This document shows, piece after piece, positions 11,777 to 21,293 of a stretch of 64,000 nucleotides of DNA. How positions within the stretch are numbered: position 1 is the stretch's first letter; the number at the start of each line of letters is the position of its first letter. Both the position numbers and the translations under genes were made by a program. Location of the stretch: the NCBI GenBank assembly GCA_902729315.2, contig LR746277.1:1555001-1619000 (forward strand). Reading direction: 5' to 3'. The notes under the pieces are model-generated. The model made no database searches, was not told the origin of the DNA, and was given only the letters and a program-made list of their open reading frames with translations. This stretch comes from Spirodela intermedia. Its lineage: Eukaryota; Streptophyta; Magnoliopsida; Alismatales; Araceae.

Positions 11777-13090
11777 TTAGCTAGACACAATTCTATGTGA
11801 TTCCATGAATGTTATGTCATGATCTAATACCTCTTTCATATAATATTTTTGATATAATACATGAAAATAGAATGGAAGAATTAATTGATTAATTTGTTGA
11901 ACATAATTCATTTCCTCTATGCAAGAGTGAATTATCTCAATATCTTCATAATTATCATCATCCTTTTGTGAAAATATTGAAATTTTAAAAACATTTAAAA
12001 AGATGTTATTACCTTCAGATTTTATATTTATGATCTCATTTTTGCAATCAATATTTGCTTTAATTATGACAATAAATGTGCATCCTAATATGATTGGTGC
12101 ATGAGCAAGATCAACTAAAATATGAATATCTAGAATCAGCAAATCTAATAGAAATGTGCATCCTAATATGATTGGTGCATGAGTAAGATCAACTAAAATA
12201 TGAATATCTAAAATCAGCAAATCTAATAGAAATGTGCATCCTTTAACATTGATGATGACATCTTCCAGGAGACCCTAGGTTGTTTAATAGATTTATTAGC
12301 TAGCTGAAGTTCTACTAAAGTTGGTTTTAGTTCTCCTAATTTAATTTTTTTAAAAACAGCCAAAGGTAATAAATTAACATTTGCTCCTAAATCTAAGAGT
12401 ACATTTCTAAATGTAGTTTCACCCACTTTACATGAGATGAGAGTGCTCATGGATCCTTACATTTCTTAGGCCAAGAATAAAAAATAATAGTACTAGTCTC
12501 TTTGGATAAAGATATCTTCTGAGATGACCTATGAGGTATGCATAATTCTTTTAAGAATTTTACATATGCAAGTATATGTTTGATTACATCTGTCAAAGAA
12601 ATAGAGATCTGAACTTTTTAAAATATCTCCATAAGCTCTTCATTAGGTTCAACTCTTTTCCTAAGTTTTGGTTCTAATGCTGTAAGAAGGGGATAGTTTT
12701 TCTATGTTCATTTAATTGTGATAAAATAGGAAAGGGTGGTATATTCATTTATGATTTTTCTTCTTTTGATTCTTATTTTTCTTCCTCTAAATTCTCATCA
12801 TCATAAAATAAACTCTCATAACCATTATCCCTATCATTCAACACTTCATCATTATAAACTTATTTTTCTAAAAAAAATGATGCATTTGAATCTTTGAGTT
12901 GCTTTCCACTCCTCAAAGTGGTCACTACTTCTACATTTTCAAAATCTTGAGATGTAGATGGTTGATGACTATATTAGAAGGTTGATTTCATGATTTCATG
13001 ATGGGCTGACTAACAAGATGACATATTTCATATTTTGAAGTATTTCCCTCAAATTAGAATTATTTCTAAGCTTGAAATATTTCACTCCTC
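11777..13090 (-). pseudogene. Ty3/gypsy gag C-terminus and retropepsin remnant
   Basis: On the minus strand the frame at 12450-12223 has the retropepsin-like run LLDLGANVNLLP followed by GELKPT and LQLANKSIKQPR. This is the aspartic protease segment of Athila/Tat-type gypsy polyproteins, except that the usual DxGA catalytic context reads DLGA. Upstream, near 12945-12890, a degraded gag-end motif VTTLRSGKQLKDS is readable. Downstream (12220-11777) the frame continues with PIILGCTF, matching the ILGRPF block of the family. A 78-bp in-frame tandem duplication lies at 12075-12230. Frames are broken by stops, so this is a dead fragment. It pairs with the gag remnant at 16949-17158 as one minus-strand element. 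Confidence 0.7.
12075..12240. repeat. 78-bp tandem duplication inside the retropepsin remnant
   Basis: The unit beginning AATGTGCATCCTAATATGAT occurs at 12075 and 12153, and its first 11 bases recur at 12231. The period is 78 bp, that is 26 codons, so the frame on the minus strand is kept. The two units differ at only a few bases. Confidence 0.85.
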
Positions 13091-13289
13091 GCAAATTGAA
13101 CAAATATGTATGGAAGATAAAACGGAGCAAGGGAAGATTATGTAGATAAAAGAACACATTAAGAAATAGGTGAGTGGAAGAATTAGAGATATCAATTTAG
13201 ATGAAAAAATTCTAGATTGGGTAAGAGCTAATTTGAAAATTATATGGCCTGATCACATTTTATAGTCTATTAATAGAAAGTATTTATTA

Positions 13290-13600
13290 ATGAATGAGAG
13301 CCTTATAAAACAAGATAGAAATGAGGAAAGATTCTTTTCAAAATGGAAATATTATTTTTGGGAAAATTTTGTTAATTTCTATTTTGTTTTGGCTGAAAGT
13401 ATGTCAAGGTATGTATATGAAGTATATGAATTTTTGCTAAATCTAAAAAAGAATATCATGAAACTTACCTTGGGATACAAATATATTTTGATGGCCATAG
13501 ATCATCTTATATGATCTAAGAGCTGTCCAGCTGAAGACATTAAATTCAGCGCTACATGGGAGGCAACCCATGGTTTTTATTTCATTCTATTTGATTTTTT
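13290..13600 (+). pseudogene. Ty3/gypsy integrase fragment and post-pol conserved segment
   Basis: The short plus-strand frame ends with GYKYILMAIDHLI, which resembles the integrase core motif NKYILVAVDYVS of Athila/Tat-type elements. It is followed at about 13531-13575 by CAGCTGAAGACATTAAA and GGGAGGCAACCCA, a segment I know from downstream of pol in such elements. Nearly all of pol is missing, so this is a deletion derivative whose 3' end is the polypurine tract and LTR near 15090. Confidence 0.6.
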
Positions 13601-15091
13601 TAAGCTCTGTTTTTCTTAGAATTTTGCAGTACTTGTTTCTGTATTTGTTTTTTCGAAAAAGTGCAAGAGGAGGAGTGTAAGACGAAGTGGAAAATTAAAA
13701 ATGAGGTTGAGGTGATGTCTTTCGGAGCTTTATCATTTATGACAACATTTTTAATACTTAACTTTGCATATATGCATGCTTCACTTGAAAATTATATTTT
13801 CTGCATATTCTGTTTCGAGTTTTCTGTGTCATTGAGGACAATGTCATTTTTAAGTGTGGGGTGAAGTATTCATTATTAATTTATGTTGTAGGACGATTAA
13901 GAACATGTGTTTGCATTAGAACAGCAACTGAAAAAATAAAAAATAAAATAAAATTCAGAAAAATTGCAACATCTATTTTCTGGTTTTCTATCAGGAACAA
14001 CAGACTGTCAAAAACAGCAAACAAAAAACAGCTCAAAATTTGAAATTCTAGAGACCCTTTTCTCACATTTCAATCCCCTAGACATATATTACTGAAATTT
14101 GAAATTACAACTATAAAGAGGATAGTTTTGATTTATTTTTGACAAATTTATTGTTGCTAAAAATAGAACTGAAAATAGAAAACAGAACTGTCAGAACTAT
14201 CTAATTTACAAATTTCTTACATCATATTGCATGCATGAAAAATTCAATCAATTAGATTGATTGATACCAAAAGATACTAGGAAGATTATTATTGAGTCAA
14301 AAGAATGATCTAGTAGCATGAAATGTTGGAATACTCCTTGGATACATGATAGATAACATGGATTTGATTTTACAAATTTTCACTTTATGATCTTGATGGA
14401 TAGTATTTACTTGATTTGAAAATTTGATTGATCATTTGAGTTTAATAAAGATTTTTACACCCAGATTTATAGGACTTGTGAGGAGAAATCACTTATTTCG
14501 AAAAAAAAAGAGAGAGAGCAATGTGAAAAATCTAGAAACGAAGAGTACACACGGAGGGTGTGAGACATCATTCTCATTGTCGAAAATCGTATATAGAAAA
14601 ACACTTGCTGCAAAATAAGTGGATATAGTGAAAGTCCTGAAAATTAAGAGTACACATGGAGGGTGTGAGACATCATTCTCATTGTCGAAATTTGTCTACA
14701 GGAAAAACTACTTATCCACTATAAAAGAAGGAAGAAATATAGTGCAAACTTCAAAAATCAAGTCATGGAAAAAGGGAAATGTAGAATCAATATTATTCTT
14801 GGATGATTATTGATAATTGGAACATCTTGTAAATATATCTATGAGTGAAGAAGTGATAAAGATGTGAATAGAAGAAGTGAAGTCTAGATTGTTATTCCAA
14901 GGAGTGCTTAAACATTTAAGTGCTTGACATCATTCTTAAATACTTTATATAAGAGTCCAAAGTGTCTAAAGGTGTATCATTTCTAATTGTATTTTTTTTT
15001 TTATGTCTTGAAATATGATGTTTGAGATTTGTAATTTTTTATTTTCGTAATTCCATTGCTAAGAGACTAGTAATGATTTAAGTTGGGGGGT
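13601..15091 (+). mobile_element. Non-coding 3' region of the plus-strand gypsy fragment, ending in a polypurine tract
   Basis: AT-rich DNA between the integrase remnant and the 3' LTR. A run of AAGTTGGGGGG at 15080-15091 directly precedes TGACTTAGTC, as expected for a polypurine tract at a 3' LTR, and this sets the element's orientation as plus. Two near-identical blocks containing GGAGGGTGTGAGACATCATT occur at about 14550 and 14655, a tandem duplication of about 105 bp. Confidence 0.6.
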
Positions 15092-16709
15092 GACTTAGTC
15101 ATTGTATATTAAATCACGCAAATATAAAATTTATAAACCTAGAAAATATGATTTTTCAGATATTTAGAAGTATTTCTGAATAAATATATCAATTATAATT
15201 CAATAAAACTTCCAAAAATAGCGGTAATTTTCTAGGTCGATCATAGGGATGTAATATAATATCTGCTAATTATTCATAATTTTCCTCAAAGAATACTATT
15301 TTATATGAATTTTATACTAAGAAATAAAAAAGAAGTATATTTAAAATTCACAAAAAAAAGAAATAAGGGTGCAGACGTCAAGATGACGTCAATGCCCGGT
15401 GAACGCGAATCGGGCGGAAATAGAGTTCCACCCGGCGATTCTTACGTAAGCGATTATAGATGATTTAATTGATCAAATTAAGATCTATAAAAGTCGGAAG
15501 AATCGTAAGTGAACGAAGTATATTTTGGTAAATTAAAATCACACATATTATCACTAAATGAAGCGTAAAATAAGTTGAAAGCAGGAAAATAGAATTCTAG
15601 CGTCGCGGCGGCGATGCATCGATGATGCACCGGAATCCTGAGCGTTCGGGAGGATCGTCATATAGTGTCCACAGCCTCGAAGGCTCTCCTTAGACAAAGA
15701 CGACGTGGGCAATCTCTAGATCTCCTTGCAAAGTCTAGAGATCAATGAAATGGGTCGTCGAATCGTCTCCGGCGGCTGTCACCCGACAGAGCGAAAAAAC
15801 GGCGACTTTGCGGCTCTCTGGTGGCTGTCACCCGACGGAGAGGAGCTGGATGGAGGTGGAGTGCGTGTTAGGGAGCTTCATCCTCAGGTCTGCGCAACAA
15901 GAGGAGGCTCTTCATCACATCTGGTACGCTCTCAGGAGGTGGTGACTCGTCTCCCGACGGATCGTCCTCTTCCCGACGACGGCTTGTTCGTCAATCAATC
16001 GGAGATGATTTACTCGATGGATTCGCGATCCTTTTATCGCGAATCCTTCAGCAATTTGAGTAACAATGCTCTGCGAATTGCGTTGACGAGATTTTCGCCG
16101 ATGATCCAGTGATTCTGGTTGCTTAATCCTTCACCGGTGATTTGCAAGAAAGTCACGATAATCAGATAAAAATATGAGTTTTGGCTCTAGGAGGATTCGA
16201 ACCTGTGCCGGTTGCCCCCGCCTCTTCTAAGGAAGGTGACGGATTTAGTCTCACATCGGTTGCGCCGAATTTTCGGGCGAATATATAGTAATGTTACATT
16301 TCTAAGCAAAGTCCCTTTCTCGCGCGTGTACGACCACTCCTTGCCCCACAGCCAGCTGGCCACCGATGATGTGGAAGGGGAGTGAGTGGTGCACATGTGC
16401 ACCCATCGGTTCAAGCCGCTTGAGCCCCTACTCGCGGCTACTTCCCCGACTACGCTTTCGACCCCCTTGCGGGCTCGGCTGGCCGGCGGGTCCCCCCATT
16501 TTGCAATATTTTTATTTTTATTTCTTGTTCTTCATTTATCTAAAAAGTAAGACTGTAAAAATCTTATAAAATCACATAATTACCCAAAAATTCACGTTAA
16601 TCAACTGGAAACCACTTTTCACACTTTAACACAAATATAAGTCTATTTATCATGAGTTAAGGCTAAAACTATATTATTTACTAATTATTAACTCATAGTA
16701 ATGAAGACT
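15092..16709 (+). mobile_element. Gypsy-type 3' LTR (family 2)
   Basis: Starts TGACTTAGTC just after the polypurine tract and ends AGACTTATCA. Large parts are the reverse complement of 6349-7583. It is longer because it carries the promoter-like block at 16180-16500, absent from the other copy, with TTTAGTCTCACATCGG near 16235 and a TATA-like ATATATAG near 16282. That block resembles the shared module of family 1. The interior is more GC-rich (15360-16110) than its surroundings. Open frames in it (for example 15726-16112) look non-coding. Confidence 0.65.
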
Positions 16710-16948
16710 TATCAATCATGTAAAGCAAAAAATTCATGTTTAGCTGAATTTTCACTTAAATTTTCATATAATCTATAAATTTCATCTTCATCCCTACTCT
16801 TGAATATGTCTCCACATGCTACATCGATAGTGTTCTTGTGTTGTTCTCATGATTACCATTTGGTAATTTTGTGATGTGGTCATCTCCTTTAAAGCTCCTT
16901 AAATCTTTCCTAAGATTTATGAAAGGCTTATCCTGATTTTTGAGTAAA

Positions 16949-17280
16949 TTAAAGTATAGTTTTCCACATGACATGAGTCTTGCCAACATGATAGAATTTT
17001 CTTACAAATGATTGCTCTACTTCTAACCATGTGGTGATCTCATGTGATAATGATGTGAGACAATCTCTAGCTTTATTATACAATGAATATAGGAAGAGAT
17101 GTAACCTAAGTGCATCTTGAGGAATATTAGGAATATGAGTAAGTTCACATGTAGCCAAAAATTGAAGAATATGTTGATGTAATTCCTCATTAGCTAATCC
17201 ATAAAATTTAGGAAGTGTTTGTAGAGTACTATGACGAATATCAAAATGAACGTTTAGTAAAATAAGAGGTCTAACTTACA
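16949..17280 (-). pseudogene. Ty3/gypsy gag remnant
   Basis: The minus-strand frame at 17158-16949 reads LHLFLYSLYNKARDCLTSL followed by ITTWLEVEQSFVRKF. This is the retrotransposon gag core, whose family pattern is FPFSLxDKAKxWLxSLP...ITTWxExxxxFLxKF. It ends in stops. Orientation and content suggest it belonged with the protease remnant at 11.8-13.1 kb; the plus-strand gypsy fragment and LTR (13.3-16.7 kb) now sit between them. Confidence 0.7.
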
Positions 17281-18461
17281 AGGTAGGTCTATATAAATCA
17301 ATTCTACTTCTGTAAAATATGATTTTTTTCTTTTTTTACTACTGGAGTCTCCAAGATAGGTGGTAAATTTCGTTTTTCTTGTCCCCTTAAATTTCTAGAT
17401 TGATTGATAGCTGAATTTTCTAAGATTGGTTGCAAGCTGCATCTATCATTCATAAAATAGCTTCTCATAATTTAATTCAAGTAATAATCATGACACAAAG
17501 ATATGATTATAATAAATATGTCAAAGAGAAATATCGAATCAATTTAAAATTTAAAATAATCAAGTAAATAAATAGAAACTAAAGACTTAAAATTCTATCT
17601 TATCAAAATAAATGTAAATAAAAATTAAATGAGCCTACAATATTTTTTATTTTTTTGAAAAAAAAATATTTAAATAAAAATAATGAAATAATAAAATAAT
17701 AAAAGCTATATGATTTTTAAAAAAAATACTGAAATAGAAAAAAACTAAATCATTAACACCAATTAAAAATAAATCTACTCGACAATGGTGCAACATTTCT
17801 AGACAATACTTCTTTGACTTCCCGCATGGTGTGGCAACCACAATTTTGTATATTAAGCACACATTTTTTTAAAAATCTTGCATCTATGATAAAAACCATC
17901 AAAACTGAGATGATTCATAGTTTTGTGTAGCTTACACTAAATATTTCAATTGTGGCTACCACTAAGTATTTGGTTGTCACAATTCTTTGCTCCCTTATCA
18001 GTGGTGGGTTATAGCTTGAAATTGGCCTCACACGAAAATTTTCAGTTGGATTATACATGTGATGTTGAATAGAGCTAGAAGCATAAAAAACTCGTTAACC
18101 AACGATATTTTAACTAAATGTGGTAATACTATATCACAAATGACTTTCAAAATCTAACTGTTATCTAAAATAAAAGAATTTCATAGCCCAACTGAATCAG
18201 CTTTTTGAAACCTTAAATACACTTCTTGCACACTCTATTCTCTAACTATGAAATTGATGCGCCAAAAGTCCCTCAATCTGCTAAAAATTATTATGTCACC
18301 TTTTGGAGAGAAATCGAACTTCCTTCTCCCATCTGGGCCACATTAGTTTGCTGCACTTTTTTCACTTGTTTCACGTTTATTTCACATCTCCTTTATAAAT
18401 CAGGTTGTTTTTCCTTTCAAAAAAATTGATGAATTAAAAGGTTATTATGTTTCTCTTGTAG
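17281..18461. other. AT-rich end of the large SDR intron, with a small family-1 fragment
   Basis: Mostly AT-rich. Positions about 17760-17850 resemble the minus-oriented family-1 terminus (GCAACATTTCTAGACAATAC; compare 8480-8530). No gene is seen. The stretch runs up to the acceptor TTCTCTTGTAG of the SDR exon at 18462. Confidence 0.4.
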
Positions 18462-18925
18462 GCACTTGCAGCTGAAATGAGTCCAAACACAAATGTCAAC
18501 TACATTGCTCCAAGATTTGTTCCTAGCCATTTATTAAGATCTGATCCCATCGTAAATCAAAGCTTCTCGTCCAATTTAGATAAGATGTTTGAAATTCCAT
18601 GTTGGATTCCTCACTTTGTTAAAGAACTCAGATTCTCACATTTCCTACACATCTCTGTTACATACATCTTGTGCAATTTTCTTTTATTCTCTAGAACTAC
18701 ACTGGTGATGAAGACTTATCATGAAAGATATTAATTTGACCCATTAATATTTTCTAAAAGAAGTTTTATCTTCCATGCTTCACTATCTTTTTACTATTTG
18801 ATGTTTGATGGGTTGTCATTATGTAGAGAAATGTCATTAAAAATCAGATATTATTCAATAAGCTTGGTACCACTAGTGATATGGGAGCAGCTGCAGTATT
18901 TTTGGCCTCTGATAATACATCTTAT

Positions 18926-20022
18926 TGATGAAGTTGATTTAAAAGTTAAATATGTCACTGTGATGTAACCAAGTTTATGTAAATAGTATTTATAAAACCT
19001 CACACTGTAGTTTAGGATAAGTAAGGTTCAATCCTTAGGAAGTGTGGGTAATGAGAGTAAGAATTTTACTTATTTTATTTCTTATATATATATACTTGAG
19101 ATTATAAATGACGAAATTAAATCTAAAAAGAGTGAAGACAAGAGAAATAGAAAGTGTGATAAAGGGAAGAGAATGGATCTGACGTAATAGAATGATAAAA
19201 TAAATGATAAAACTAATTCAACTAAGAGTTAATCTATTTATGAAGAAGATTACAAGGATGCCCCAAATCTAGATCTTGCATAGACCTTGTTGTGCGTCAG
19301 TCTTGGGCTGAGTGATACTTGATCCATGATGATTTTGATGTGCTCCAAGTAGTCTCTTTTTCAAGATGATCTTAGGCACAAGAATGTTGTTGACCGGATC
19401 TTGATTTTTCTCCTTTTTCCTTCACTAGCCACTACTTGAAAGAGAGCCAAAAAGCACCCTCCAAAGGGGGGGCGAGATGTCTTAAATCTCTAAAGAATTA
19501 GGCCCCTCCAATAGATGGTTATAATTAATAACTGACTCTTGGTGGATGACCCAGATTCTTCCATGAAGATAACACTTTAATCCTCCTCTTAATCTTATCT
19601 TAAAGTGTGCTAAGATCAGCGGCCTAGATTTCATCTCTTAATAACCCTTTTAAGTCCAAATGGACTAAGCCAAAGTGATGCCCACTCTTGAGCCTATAAA
19701 CTTAGGTTTTTCTTTGGGTTAAAGACTTAGACTTCTTCCATTACTTTTAACTCATAATAAGAGTTCACTTAAGTCTTTACAATCAAATAATTATCAAGAA
19801 AATGTGAGAGAATTATCACTTAACTTCATAAAAGTCAAGTGGGGTTAGTCTCATAATATAAATAAAATAAATAAAATAAGATACATTAAAACTTAAATAA
19901 TAAAATATTATGAATGTCATAATAAGTTAGTAATACATGTATGATTATATTCTCTACATATTAATTAGCATCTATATATAAGATATTAATACATAAATAT
20001 AACTACTAATTTATAATTATCA
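18926..20022 (-). mobile_element. Solo LTR (family S), copy 2, inserted in the last SDR coding exon
   Basis: This 1,097-bp block runs from TGATGAAGTTG to ATAATTATCA and is the reverse complement of the solo LTR at 4945-6065. It is flanked by CTTAT (18921-18925) and CTTAC (20023-20027), a 5-bp target duplication with one difference. Coding sequence is continuous when the LTR and one pentamer are ignored, so the insertion point inside the exon is defined to the base. No internal domain remains, hence LTR-LTR recombination is inferred. Confidence 0.9.
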
Positions 20023-20078
20023 CTTACATCACAAGAGAGACCCTAATTGTAACTAGAGGAATGCCTTCAAGGCTTTAA
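20023..20078 (+). pseudogene. Detached 3' tail of the SDR coding exon with PTS1 signal
   Basis: After the target-duplication pentamer the sequence reads ITRETLIVTRGMPSRL and then TAA at 20076-20078. It aligns with the ITGETLVVAGGMPSRL end of IBR1-type SDRs. Two glycines are replaced by arginine (GGA/AGA-type G-to-A changes). The terminal SRL tripeptide, a PTS1 peroxisomal targeting signal, is intact but separated from the rest of the gene by the solo LTR. Confidence 0.85.
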
Positions 20079-21293
20079 GTTTTTATGTCCTTCAACAAAG
20101 AAGGTATAATAGTTTTTGAAGGAATTCTCGTGTTTGAAGCTTCTTCATCAATAAAGTTTCCAAATTTGACAAGCAATCTCTTTCTATATACTTGAATTAA
20201 GAACTAACTTCAGTGTGCTATTATTCTAGTGAAGTATAATGATCTATCAAGGATCTACTCAATTTGGGTGATCAACCTCAGATCAGGGATAATCATTCTC
20301 GTCTTCTTTTTGTATGATTTTTGGATGATTATAAGAGCATATGAGGTCCACAAATATATTTGCCTAAAGGCATCAATTACACTCATAACCTTGTGCATTA
20401 AATCATTTCTGTCATCTTAGAGAATTCACTAGTCTACAAGTTGATTTTAGAGTTTCTGTCAAAGATGGATAAAAATTCACTTGCTATTTTTGGTCGGAAT
20501 GACATTTTTAAAGAACTATTGACAACTTAGATCGTGATAATGCTTGCTTATCACGTTCATTTCCCTACTTCGTAGTTTCATATTAAATATGATTAAAATA
20601 TTTGCATCCACTCTACTCTTCCTGGTTCCATCGTTCACCACAGCATTAGACTTCCTGATTTCATTCTAAAAGTATCCCTCGTCTTCATTTGTCCACGTAG
20701 TGCATGCAAGTGCGTGCTGATGTAATCGCATGTTAAATGAGGTGATAAATACAGTGGTTGATACACATTGGCGTACTCATCTAAAGTGGTGGCTTTTTCT
20801 TTGAACATCACGAAACCCAGCCCATCTTTTCACAAGTCATATTATCTAACTCGACTTTGCTAATAAGCCACAGGAATAACCGAGCTACAACCACAGAATG
20901 GGAAGCAACATTATTACAAGTATATATCATTTTCACACATCCATGCAAATTCTCACCAAAGTGCGTATAGAAATGTCTGACTTTAACACATTAGAGAGCC
21001 AGTAGAGTAGAAATACATCTGCACAGGCAATGGAGAACCCATCTCACCATCTTTATAACTATATATATGAGGAGGTATGCATAAAGGTGTGGTATAAGGA
21101 CATTAATAAGTTTCATGATAGCAGAAGCATGTATATGAAGATTACAATCCTTTGTACAGAACTTATCCACAATGCCTTTTAGATCTGCGAGTAATGGCCC
21201 ATTGGCATCTCTTATGTGAACAGAAGGGACCTTTAGGCTTCAAACAAATTCTTTCTTTTCCGGACGTTGAGTGATGGGATCATAAGAGGATGA
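20079..21293. other. Intergenic stretch between convergent genes
   Basis: Lies between the SDR stop and the stop of the At1g16860-like gene on the other strand, so it should hold both 3' UTRs. I see no further gene. Confidence 0.4.

Larger units (their letters stand above)
3515..20078 (+). pseudogene. IBR1/SDRa-like peroxisomal short-chain dehydrogenase, 5'-partial, last exon split by a solo LTR
   Basis: Visible exons are 3515-3649, 3723-3848, 18462-18551, 18827-18925 and the tail 20028-20078; their phases agree. The peptide carries classical-SDR marks: the SNAAANP segment (NNAG-type), KLWEINVK, the catalytic serine in ISSVAG, and YAVTK (YxxxK). It also has the DHRS4/IBR1-type end ITxETL...GMPSRL, where SRL is a PTS1 peroxisome signal. 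In Arabidopsis IBR1 takes part in peroxisomal conversion of indole-3-butyric acid to auxin; the same role here is inference. Several lesions are visible. The intron acceptor before 3515 reads CAA instead of CAG. The conserved APG is APR. A solo LTR at 18926-20022 creates an immediate TGA after codon TAT and detaches the last 18 codons. The nucleotide-binding exons are not in the window. I call it a decayed or allele-disrupted gene. The family assignment is firm; loss of function is likely but unproven. Confidence 0.85.

Noticed and set aside
15726-16112. 128-codon frame in GC-rich DNA
   Set aside because: It lies within the gypsy 3' LTR and has no domain.
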